Position numbers and translations under genes: made by a program. The notes beneath the pieces are model-generated. The model was not told the origin of the DNA. It worked only from the letters and a program-made list of their open reading frames with translations, and did no database searches. From Thamnaconus septentrionalis (Eukaryota; Chordata; Actinopteri; Tetraodontiformes; Monacanthidae), in contig CM020502.1 in assembly GCA_009823395.1 (NCBI GenBank), positions 2,165,001 to 2,229,000 of the forward strand: 64,000 bases of DNA, read 5' to 3'. Shown piece after piece: positions 46,446-54,830 of this stretch (within the stretch, counting starts at the first letter, position 1; each line of letters opens with the position of its first letter).

Positions 46446-46847
46446 ACGAAGATCTTTTTGTTACAAAGCTCCCTTGGATTGGAATAATCTCCCCCTATCT
46501 CTTAGATCAATCTCATCCATCGGTCGCTTCAGGACTTCCCTCTATTCACACTTAGATTCAACCTGCTTATGTTTTTAGAGTGATTGTACTTGCATTATTC
46601 TGATATATTTGAATGTATTTTCACTGTGCCCCCTCCTCTCTCTTTTTTGTTTTCCTCTTATTTACTCTGTTGTGTATCAGCTGATGGTGTAGTGGTCTTT
46701 GGGGTGGGTGGAAGATGGTGAGCAAGCTATGTGTGTATGTATGTATATGTCAGTATGTGTGCATCTATGCATGTAGCTATATATTTAAGTATCTATATAG
46801 CTATGCTTATGTGTTTGTGTATTCTGTTGTTTGTTTTATTTTGGGAA

Positions 46848-46880
46848 CCCCTTGAAAACGACATGGTGCATCTCAAGGGG
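46848..46880 (+). repeat. LINE 3'-end hairpin
   Basis: ccccttga (46848-46855) and tcaagggg (46873-46880) are perfect 8-bp inverted repeats around a 17-nt loop, close to the 3' end of the LINE and followed by cccctaaaaaaaaac. 3' stem-loops are known recognition sites for the element's own reverse transcriptase in several LINE groups; that role here is inferred. Confidence 0.6.
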
Positions 46881-46900
46881 CAATCCCCTAAAAAAAAACT

Positions 46901-47682
46901 GTGTATACTACTGTGTATACCCTTATTTTTACAATATGTAGACACAAAATGTTAGACACTATTGTGTCCCAATTTTAAATGCATGATTGAATTACCCAAA
47001 AAAGGTCAGATAGTTATAGTGGGATACTGCAAAAGTTGTATATTCTTTGGGGAGTACCAAAGCAATGCTTATATTGATACTTCTTTCTATAAAAGTCAGT
47101 CACTTTTATTTCAGCAATTTTAAACAACTCCATATTTTATTCTACTTTTCCCTTTCTGCTATGAGCTTTTGAAAATATATTTCTCTGAATGAATCCTCAA
47201 TCTGATTGGGAGGAGCAAGTCATGCAATGAAAGAAATGAAATGATGAAAACTATTAGACATTTGTATTCAAAAGAAAGCATTTGTAAAGCCTTTGCTAGC
47301 CAGCGAAACATTTGACAATCAAGAAGAGAAAAGTACTGAGGAACACCTAGTTTGACAGCAAGAAAGTCAAAGTCCATAGCAGTCTTTTTATTAACCTAAA
47401 ACGCTGATCAAGGAATACAAAAAAAATTCAGTCTGGCCTTTGCAGCAAATGATGTGAGAGTGAGTAATGGGCATCACCACACCTAGTGTCCGAGCCGCCT
47501 TCTGACCTTACAGCCTGTCGTGATGCGCATCTTTGGCCCAACAACGGAGATCGTTGGAGATCGTTCTTGTAAAATACGACCTGCTGTGGGGTGAAATCAG
47601 GAGCAGTCTATTTGTCACAGCAGGAAGGAAGAAACAGTTGTTATCAAACCGGGGCTCAGGTGTTGCAAAAGGCATCAGCCAC
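46901..47682. other. Unique DNA, no gene seen
   Basis: AT-rich to about 47,430, then GC-balanced. It ends exactly where the segment copied elsewhere begins. Confidence 0.6.
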
Positions 47683-48208
47683 CAACAACCTGTGGTCCTC
47701 TACAGCATAACACTAGTGACCTTTAGCAGCGTGGGAGAGTACATTCAGCATTTCAGTCTCTCTGAGGTCATATTGAGATGAAAAAGTTTCTCATCAAAGA
47801 AAAAAGAAACACTCATCTCTCCATCTTTGTTGTTTCCATCCGCAATCCAATATCTCCTATTCGCCGCTCCAAAGTCCACCACGGGTCGCTGTTAATGACG
47901 AACTAATGACTGTTTGTGGAGCAGCGCGGAACCTCTGCGGCCACTGCTACAAATTACTGGTTACTATCTCGCGTCTCGAGACTCGTCCGACTGTCACGCT
48001 CCCGATCGGGATTCATCAAGGCCTTCTAAATTAGGAGACATCTCCGTTGACACCGGAGAGTTTTTCCATCTAATGAAGTAGCTCACAGTTATTGCCCCGC
48101 TAGTAAATTATTCAACTAAAGCCCTCACAGGGGGGTGGAGGTTGGGGGGGTGGGAAGATAGACAGGGGAAGGGAGGCGGGTGGTGTGGGGTGGGGTGGAA
48201 AAATATAT
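47683..48208. repeat. Source copy of the 526-bp duplicated segment
   Basis: Identical base for base, with no gap, to 51395-51920 (constant offset 3,712). This copy sits in uninterrupted unique DNA that continues smoothly on both sides, whereas the other copy interrupts a LINE, so this is taken as the donor. The interior is high-complexity, CpG-containing noncoding DNA. The final 80 bases are G-rich (48,129-48,199) with several runs of three to seven G, a likely quadruplex former. No coding domain. Confidence 0.95.
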
Positions 48209-50530
48209 AAATAAAAATGAAAGAAGTCTCCTCATCATTTTCAATTCATCACCTTTCTTGCATATTGCCCTGCAGATCACAGAGAATATTCAGCTAATCA
48301 GATTTATGATTTATCCCATTTAAATTCAGTCGACTTTCTCAAACGCCGAGAGACGGCGGCTGGAGAAAAGTAAGACTGAGAGACGGGCGGCGAAGCAATT
48401 TATAATCCGGAGAAGACACCCAGCGTGGGTGACCTCTATTTGAATGAATAAAGATTGGCTCTTTATACGTGTCCGCCACTGTGCCTTCTACAATTAGCAC
48501 ACATTATTAGCATTTAGCACAGCAAGCTGGCCCAGTCGCTGGGAGGTTTTACCTGAGCTTGCTGGTCTTTTCACTTGGGGGGGACGGGGTGTTTGAGTGT
48601 TAAGGACTTTTAATTTCAAGAATTTCTATTCTGTTCTACTTTAGTCTAATCTACATCACCCCGAGGGATTTTCAAGCTACAATTTTCCTTTTTATCATTT
48701 TACCCATCTAAACAAAGGTGCCTCTGTCATTGGAACAGCACCCCCAGCTGGCCTGGTGTAGGGCCGCATACATTTGCTGACCATCTTCACTTCTTAAAAA
48801 TTGGTTTACCTGCCCAGCACTCTCATAAGAATACATACTTTACTTGCCTGGCTAAATATGACCGAGGCACAACAGTACACTAACAGTACACTCCACATGG
48901 CCCACATGTGTAAATCACATTTGCATGATTAGTAGCAACAGGACTTCTTTCTTGCCTTGTTCACAGCACTGCACGTGGAGCTATTTATGTGAAAGTGAAC
49001 CAACATTATAATGACTTACAGTACATGTTCACTGAAAGCAGGCAAAAATAAATAAATAACACCGCCCTGCCAACGGAACCTGCTAAAGCTGTAAAGCTTC
49101 CTCGGCCATGTCCAAGGCGGAGGCTGGCTGATACCATCAGCGTACATCTTGTTTTCCAGCCGACCTACAGCTGTGGCGCACGACTACTTATATTTTTTCA
49201 GATAAGACATGCTCTCAATCGCACAACAATACTGCTGTGCATACGCGGTGAAATACACACACAGACACAATGGCATGTCTAACCTATCCATGATGGCCTG
49301 ACCGCTCTATCTAATGAAATGGACACGCAGTTAACAGGAGACATTCATGTAACTGTGACATTTACCCCCTCCGACTCGTACGTACGTTCAGTTTAAAGCT
49401 TCTTTTAAGACCTCGGCAGCTCAACGAGCCCTTAAAGGATGCTGGGTGGCTGTTTGCTCAAGGCTCTCACTCTGGGTGAGCCAAGAGGCCCTTGACCCCT
49501 TTGCATTTCATCAATGACTGGCGTTCCCACGTTAAATCATGTCAGATCAAGGAAGCTAGAGCAGAGTCAAAGACTGAAATTGCTCAGCCACAGGGTTATG
49601 GACCATTACACACACAGCCTGGATATTTTTTGAGGTACCCCCGCACCAGCAAACTGCACCTGGTTATGTGGAAATGATTTGTTTCCTAGATAGAGAAGAT
49701 TCTCCTCTCTGCCCTGGTCCTCTTTGTTCTGCTCCATTCCTACATTCTGTACAGTCTAGAGATGAGTCAGGCTGAACCACAGATAACTATAGGCCGCATT
49801 ATTTAAATGACAATCGAGCTCAGACACCACATTTATCAATCTGCTCAGCCGTACGCCGGAATTGGCCAAACACAAAACCTAGCGAGGACACAAGATGATT
49901 TTTGCGCCAGTCTCATCACCCGTGTGATAAATGGAGGTCAGTGTCTGGCATGATATTGTTTGCTCTTTTTCAACAGCAGATCCAGTGTGGCTCTGAGATA
50001 TTCAGAAAAGAGACTGCAACAGGAGAAGCTCAAAAGGAGCTTTTGGGTTTTTGGACGCAGGAAACCATGTACGCAGGAGCTGTGAGTGTGCGTCAAAGCG
50101 TCCGATTGGACGGCAAACAAATGCAAGTCAACATCAAGTGAGCGTGGGGCGCGGGTGTGCGCTCTAGCTTCCAGTGGTCGAACAACTAACAACATGAAGG
50201 TGTGAAATGAGTCCAGGGCATGTTGCACTGTGGGGAGGCTTTTAACACATGCCCAGACGACGGCGAGGAGCCACGGCACCTCTCTGTGAGTCTGCTGAGG
50301 CTGGCGGAAAACTGTTAGCCGCATCATCTACTCCTCGGAAAAAAAACACACACACTCACCAGGGCTTTGCAAAACTCCAAAGCGAATAATGCGGTTTTTT
50401 TTCCTTCTTTAACCCTGTGTCCTCCAAGCTGCGGCCTGTCCATTTCTGCTCGTTTATATTTATGTATATATACAAATGTAGTAGTTAGAGGTTTTTCAAT
50501 AAATATAAGAGAGTTTCTTCCAAGCAGCTG
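48209..50530. other. Unique DNA; candidate conserved blocks 48,230-48,520, 49,430-49,690 and 49,750-50,150
   Basis: The named blocks are high-complexity with words such as tttgcatttcatcaatgac (49,500-49,518), ttatttaaatgacaatcgag and gctaatcagatttatgattt. Remaining parts are mixed. The 129-codon minus frame (49938-50327) has no recognisable domain. Conservation unverified. Confidence 0.4.

Positions 50531-50600
<70 letters not shown>
50531..50600. repeat. (GATA)n microsatellite
   Basis: About seventeen GATA units, uninterrupted, 120 bp left of the truncated 5' end of the L2-type LINE. Confidence 0.95.
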
Positions 50601-50717
50601 AGAAAATCAATGCAGGCCTTTATAATCCTATATAATCATTCCAGTCATTAGATAGGTACGTATACTGGAAATAACAGCACAGGCATATATTTCTCAATAG
50701 CAGAATGGATGATGTAA

Positions 50718-51394
50718 TCAGTTATATCTGTCTCCTTGACAGATCGTTTTTCTGGTATTCTGAAATCAACATTGGATGATCTTGCCCCTTATAAGGTAAG
50801 AATGAAAAGGCAGGATCGATCAGCCCCTTGGTTTACTTCCTCTACTCGCAAATTAAAACAAAATTTGCGAAGGCTTGAGAGAACTTGGCGTTCGTCAAAA
50901 ACAGCTTCATCCTTCAAGACTTGGCAGGATTGCTTTAAGTCCTATAAAAAGGCCCTGCGTATCAGTAGAACTTCCTACTATTCTGCTCTTATTGACTCCA
51001 ACAAGAACAATCCAAAGTTTTTATTTAGTACAGTTGCTAAGCTGACGAGGAGCCATCATTGTGTTGAGCCATGCGTCCCTATTGGCCTGTCAAGCAACGA
51101 TTTCTTGAATTTCTTCCAGCAAAAAGTAGAAGATGTTAGAACTGAGATTGGGAATTCTTTGTCTTCTTTGTCTTCTTTGTCTTCCACTGGTCACATGGCA
51201 GATCTTTCTCAACATGGCAACCCCAGTGTTTATTTCGGGAGTTTTCGGCAAGTTGGACTCTCTGAACTTGATTCTCTTGTCTCCTCTGCTAAGCCGACCA
51301 CGAGTCTTTTGGACCCAATTCCAACCAGGCTTCTCAAGGAGGTTTCCCCATTGCTTCATTGTGTCATTCTTAGAATTATCAATCATTCATTCAT
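50718..51394 (+). pseudogene. LINE ORF2 fragment before the insertion
   Basis: An open frame from 50718 to the junction encodes the linker between endonuclease and RT: STLDDLAPYKVRMKRQDRS, APWFTSSTRKLKQNLRRLER, and the NDFLNFFQQKVEDVR region, as in L2-clade proteins. A TTTGTCTTC 9-mer repeated three times (51,156-51,183) encodes SLSSLSSLSS. The frame continues through PTTSLLDPIPTRLLKEVSP and ends at IINHS, where donor DNA takes over; translation then stops at 51,420-51,422 inside the insert. No ATG-led ORF start is needed since the copy is truncated. Confidence 0.85.
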
Positions 51395-51920
51395 CAACAA
51401 CCTGTGGTCCTCTACAGCATAACACTAGTGACCTTTAGCAGCGTGGGAGAGTACATTCAGCATTTCAGTCTCTCTGAGGTCATATTGAGATGAAAAAGTT
51501 TCTCATCAAAGAAAAAAGAAACACTCATCTCTCCATCTTTGTTGTTTCCATCCGCAATCCAATATCTCCTATTCGCCGCTCCAAAGTCCACCACGGGTCG
51601 CTGTTAATGACGAACTAATGACTGTTTGTGGAGCAGCGCGGAACCTCTGCGGCCACTGCTACAAATTACTGGTTACTATCTCGCGTCTCGAGACTCGTCC
51701 GACTGTCACGCTCCCGATCGGGATTCATCAAGGCCTTCTAAATTAGGAGACATCTCCGTTGACACCGGAGAGTTTTTCCATCTAATGAAGTAGCTCACAG
51801 TTATTGCCCCGCTAGTAAATTATTCAACTAAAGCCCTCACAGGGGGGTGGAGGTTGGGGGGGTGGGAAGATAGACAGGGGAAGGGAGGCGGGTGGTGTGG
51901 GGTGGGGTGGAAAAATATAT
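51395..51920. repeat. 526-bp inserted copy of upstream genomic segment
   Basis: Exact duplicate of 47683-48208 in the same orientation, placed inside the LINE. Left junction: LINE ends at aatcattc (51381-51388), followed by a short scar attcat, then donor caacaacctgtgg. The intact LINE has ctatcaacagg at this place, so CAACA is shared between LINE and donor. Right junction: donor aaaaatatat (51911-51920), then ca, then LINE gtcttccactgg. There are no terminal inverted repeats and no poly(A), so it is not a transposon by itself. Confidence 0.95.
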
Positions 51921-51922
51921 CA

Positions 51923-53165
51923 GTCTTCCACTGGTCACATGGCAGATCTTTCTCAACATGGCAACCCCAGTGTTTATTTCGGGAGTTTTCGGCAAGTTGG
52001 ACTCTCTGAACTTGATTCTCTTGTCTCCTCTGCTAAGCCGACCACAAGTCTTTTGGACCCAATTCCAACCAGGCTTCTCAAGGAGGTTTCCCCATTGCTT
52101 CATTGTGTCATTCTTAGAATTATCAATCATTCTCTATCAACAGGTTTTGTCCCTCATGCCTTCAAAGTGGCTGTAATCAAGCCTCTGATCAAAAAACCCA
52201 ATTTGGACTCGAGTGTGCTTTCAAATTATAGGCCAATCTCGAACCTACCGTTTCTCTCTAAGATCTTAGAAGAAGTTGTTGCTAGGCAGCTTGTGGACTT
52301 CTTGAACGACAACAATCTACTTGAGGATTTTCAGTCAGGCTTCAGAGTTGGTCATAGCACTGAAACTGCATTGCTTAAGGTAAGTAATGATCTCTTGTGT
52401 GCATCTGACCGAGGTCTTCTCTCTGTTCTGGTCCTCCTAGATCTCAGTGCAGCATTTGATACAGTTGACCACAGCATTCTTCTTAGGAGATTAGAAGATG
52501 CTATTGGCATCAAGGATCGCGCCTTGGACTGGTTTGGATCTTACTTGTCTGACCGCTTTCAGTTAGTTCATGTTCATAATCATTCATCGGAACATAGGAG
52601 GGTTAGTCATGGTGTCCCGCAAGGATCTGTACTTGGGCCACTCCTCTTCAACATCTACATGTCACCTCTTGGTGACATCATCAGAAAGCATAACATCAGT
52701 TTCCATTCCTACGCAGATGACACACAGCTGTACTTGTCTTTTAAGGCAAATGAGGCTCATCAGTTGGTCAAATTGGAATCTTGTCTTCGTGATGTCAGAA
52801 CTTGGATGACACAGAATTTCTTGTTGCTTAATACCGATAAAACTGAGGTCATTATATTTGGTTCACGAGAGAGTAGGGACAGAGCCTTTGATGGACAGGG
52901 TGGTCTATTTGGTACTACACCCAGTTCTACTGTGAGGAACCTTGGAGTCACTTTTGATCAGGACCTGACCTTTAATTCTCATATACAGAATGTGGGGAGG
53001 TCAGCTTTCTTCCACTTAAGAAACATTGCCAAAATTCAAGGTTTTTTGTCCTTCAAAGACGCTGAAAAAATAATCCATGCTTTTGTTACATCTAGGCTAG
53101 ATTACTGTAACTCGGTACTAGCAGGATGCCCAAATTCGTCCCTTAGGACATTACAGTTAATCAAA
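51923..53165 (+). pseudogene. LINE reverse transcriptase domain after the insertion
   Basis: The frame is open from 51897 (inside the donor) to a stop at 53,184-53,186; the first in-frame ATG, in GHMADLSQ, is at about 51,939. RT blocks are intact and in order: NYRPISNLPFLSKILEEVV (about 52,224), FQSGFRVGHSTETALLKV (about 52,330), LLDLSAAFDTVDHSIL (about 52,434), GVPQGSVLGPLLFNIYM (from 52,611), the catalytic YADD (52,710-52,721), and NLGVTFDQDLTFNSHI (about 52,938). The first 70 residues repeat those encoded at 51,179-51,388. A one-base loss near 53,163-53,166 shifts the frame before the C-terminal region. Confidence 0.9.
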
Positions 53166-53543
53166 ACTCTGCGGCACGATTGTTAACCGGAACTAGAAGG
53201 AGGCAGCATATTACTCCAATCTTAGCTTCCTTGCATTGGCTGCCTGTCAAATTTAGAATTGAATTTAAGATTCTAGTTTTAACTTACAAAGCTTTTTATT
53301 CTCAGGCTCCTTTTTATATTAGGGAACTAATTGAACTTTATCATCCTCCAAGAGCTCTTCGCTCTGAGGATTCAGGACTTTTAGTTATCCCAAAATGTCT
53401 AGAGTTAGGTCAGGAGGTAGGTGTTTCAGTTCCTGGCACCATTATTTTGGAATCATCTTCCAGCCTCGGTGAGGGGGGCAGACACAGTTAGTTTATTTAG
53501 GAGTAGACTTAAGACTTTCCTTTTTCTTAAAGCTTATAGTTAG
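53166..53543 (+). pseudogene. LINE ORF2 C-terminal remnant in shifted frames
   Basis: After the frameshift the typical C-terminal region appears in a new frame as ARLLTGTRRRQHITPILASL then HWLPVKFRIEFKIL and APFYIRELIELYHPPRALRS. At least two more frame changes lie between about 53,395 and 53,430. A further frame carries FQFLAPLFWNHLPASVRGAD and SLFRSRLKTFLFLKAYS, ending at a tag stop at 53541-53543. The end of the protein is therefore complete at the DNA level but broken by small indels. Confidence 0.85.
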
Positions 53544-54303
53544 ATTCCATCCACTGTCAGTTAAGCTGCTATAGGCTTACGCCGTGGAGGGAGATCTTTC
53601 GCTCCCGTTACAGGGATCGTTGCTCTGTGCAGGCGGAGCTTCTATCACTCTCCTCACCCAATCAATATTTGACTCTTTTGACTCTATCTACTCTGTCCAA
53701 ACTAGCTCTCATTATGCTTTGTACAGTATGCTCGATATGCATGATACTGCCGCAGTCTCTGTGTCCCCGGCAGGTGATGACCACTGCGCCAGGAGCTGGA
53801 TTGTGCTGTCCTGGGGGTCTTGGTGTCATCGCTTGTCCCACCACCACGCCTAGGACCTGGACTTGTCCTATCAGCAGATTGTCCATCGGGATAGGCTCTT
53901 GCCTTCCAAAGCATGGACACTTACAGCCCACACGGACAGCAGCCTTGAATTATTTCCTATTCTTTGTGTTTATATCCGTTTTGTGAATGCCTGGTTGGTG
54001 TATCTGTTTTTCATTCTGTCCTGTCTGCCACCCTGGCTCACTCTACTCCTTTCTCTCTTTCTCTGTATCTCCTCTATTTTTGTATTTCACCCCAACTACT
54101 CATAGGCAGATGATGGCCCTCTGGAGTCTGGTTCTGCCCTAGGTTTCTTCCCACAGGGGAGTTTTTCCCAGCCACTGTCGCATCTTGCTTGCTCCGGGGG
54201 CCCAGTTGGTTCTCTCTGATTGTATAAAGCGCTTTGAGACGCCATTGGTTGTGATTTAGCGCTGTACAAATAAAAGTGTATTATTATTATTATTATTATT
54301 ATA
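53544..54303 (+). other. LINE 3' untranslated region and (ATT)n tail
   Basis: About 735 bases follow the ORF2 stop, including ctatctactctgtcc, ggcagatgatggccctctgg and gggagtttttcccagccac blocks, then ataaagcgctttgagacgc and gcgctgtacaaataaaagtg. The copy closes with about eight ATT units. L2-clade elements end with short tandem repeats instead of poly(A), in agreement. Open frames here (53584-53986) are not coding. Confidence 0.85.
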
Positions 54304-54425
54304 GAAATCTGCCACCTTTTGTAACCTCCCATCTGCAGCTGTTTTGGCCATTGTGACTGACAGCCTGTTGGAACACTGTGCAATTTTCTGGCTTCACTTT
54401 GGCTAATCACTGTAATTTGTAAAAT
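54304..54425. other. Unique flank of the LINE
   Basis: Short flank right of the (ATT)n tail. No clear target-site duplication with the 5' side near 50,720 could be found by eye. Confidence 0.5.
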
Positions 54426-54830
54426 GCCACGAGGCAGCGGCGGGGCCAGTCATCGTCGGTCCAACCAGGCAAAGTTTTATTAAAATTCAATCAAGGGCAG
54501 CCTGGATATTGCGTGTGGCATTTGTGTCGACGGACCAGCGTGGGCCCAGGGTCCCTCCGCTGGATTTATTGTGATGGAGGGTGGGAGAGTGAATGCGCAC
54601 TGATCTCGTTTCAAAGCCGGCTTTATTGTTTGAACGGCCTGAACTTCTGCCACGCGTCCTTGAGGAGGGTCCCAAGTGTTTACCTTTGGAGGTGTCAACA
54701 AATGATATGCAAATTCCCAGAAGGGGGCGGCGGGAGCCTGAACGCATGTCCATTACATCTGAGAGTCGAAAACTCGGCCCAATTTTCATGACAATTCCAA
54801 CAAAATAATAATAATGAAAAAAAAAAATCA
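54426..54830. promoter_or_regulatory. Candidate conserved noncoding element with POU octamer
   Basis: About 400 bp of high-complexity, CpG-retaining sequence. Notable sites: ATGCAAAT (54707-54714, within aatgatatgcaaattccc), caaccaggcaaagttttatt and gctggatttattgtgatgg. Overlapping short frames exist on both strands (54487-54831 minus, 54513-54791 plus) but none matches a protein I know. It looks like an enhancer-type conserved element; this is unverified. Confidence 0.35.

Larger units (their letters stand above)
45060..46900 (+). mobile_element. Decayed 5'-truncated LINE (Jockey superfamily, L2/Rex-like)
   Basis: Frames broken by many stops and shifts still show the order of a non-LTR reverse transcriptase: GPDGL near 45,136; PIFKKGDPSDPNNYRPVSI around 45,268-45,325; QSGFRP near 45,413; IDLSKAFDVVDH near 45,520; VPQGSILGPLL near 45,655; and a damaged catalytic box reading SADDT instead of YADDT near 45,735. 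The 3' untranslated part ends in a CCCCTTGA...TCAAGGGG hairpin and an A-run. The endonuclease part is absent. Confidence 0.85.
50720..54303 (+). mobile_element. L2-type LINE, 5'-truncated, with internal insertion
   Basis: Runs from an approximate 5' truncation point near 50,720-50,745 to an (ATT)n tail at 54,280-54,303. It has a reverse-transcriptase reading frame, a 3' UTR and the L2-like terminal sequence gcgctttgagac ... gcgctgtacaaataaaagtg. The endonuclease domain is missing. The RT region is interrupted by a 526-bp copy of upstream genomic DNA (51395-51920) flanked by a 210-bp repeat of LINE sequence (51179-51388 and 51923-52132). Apart from this, decay is modest: a few frameshifts, so insertion was not very ancient. 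Confidence 0.9.

Noticed and set aside
51837..52130. Minus-strand frame repeated at 51090-51386 as a possible duplicated gene
   Set aside because: Antisense to the duplicated LINE segment; the duplication reflects the rearrangement, not two genes.
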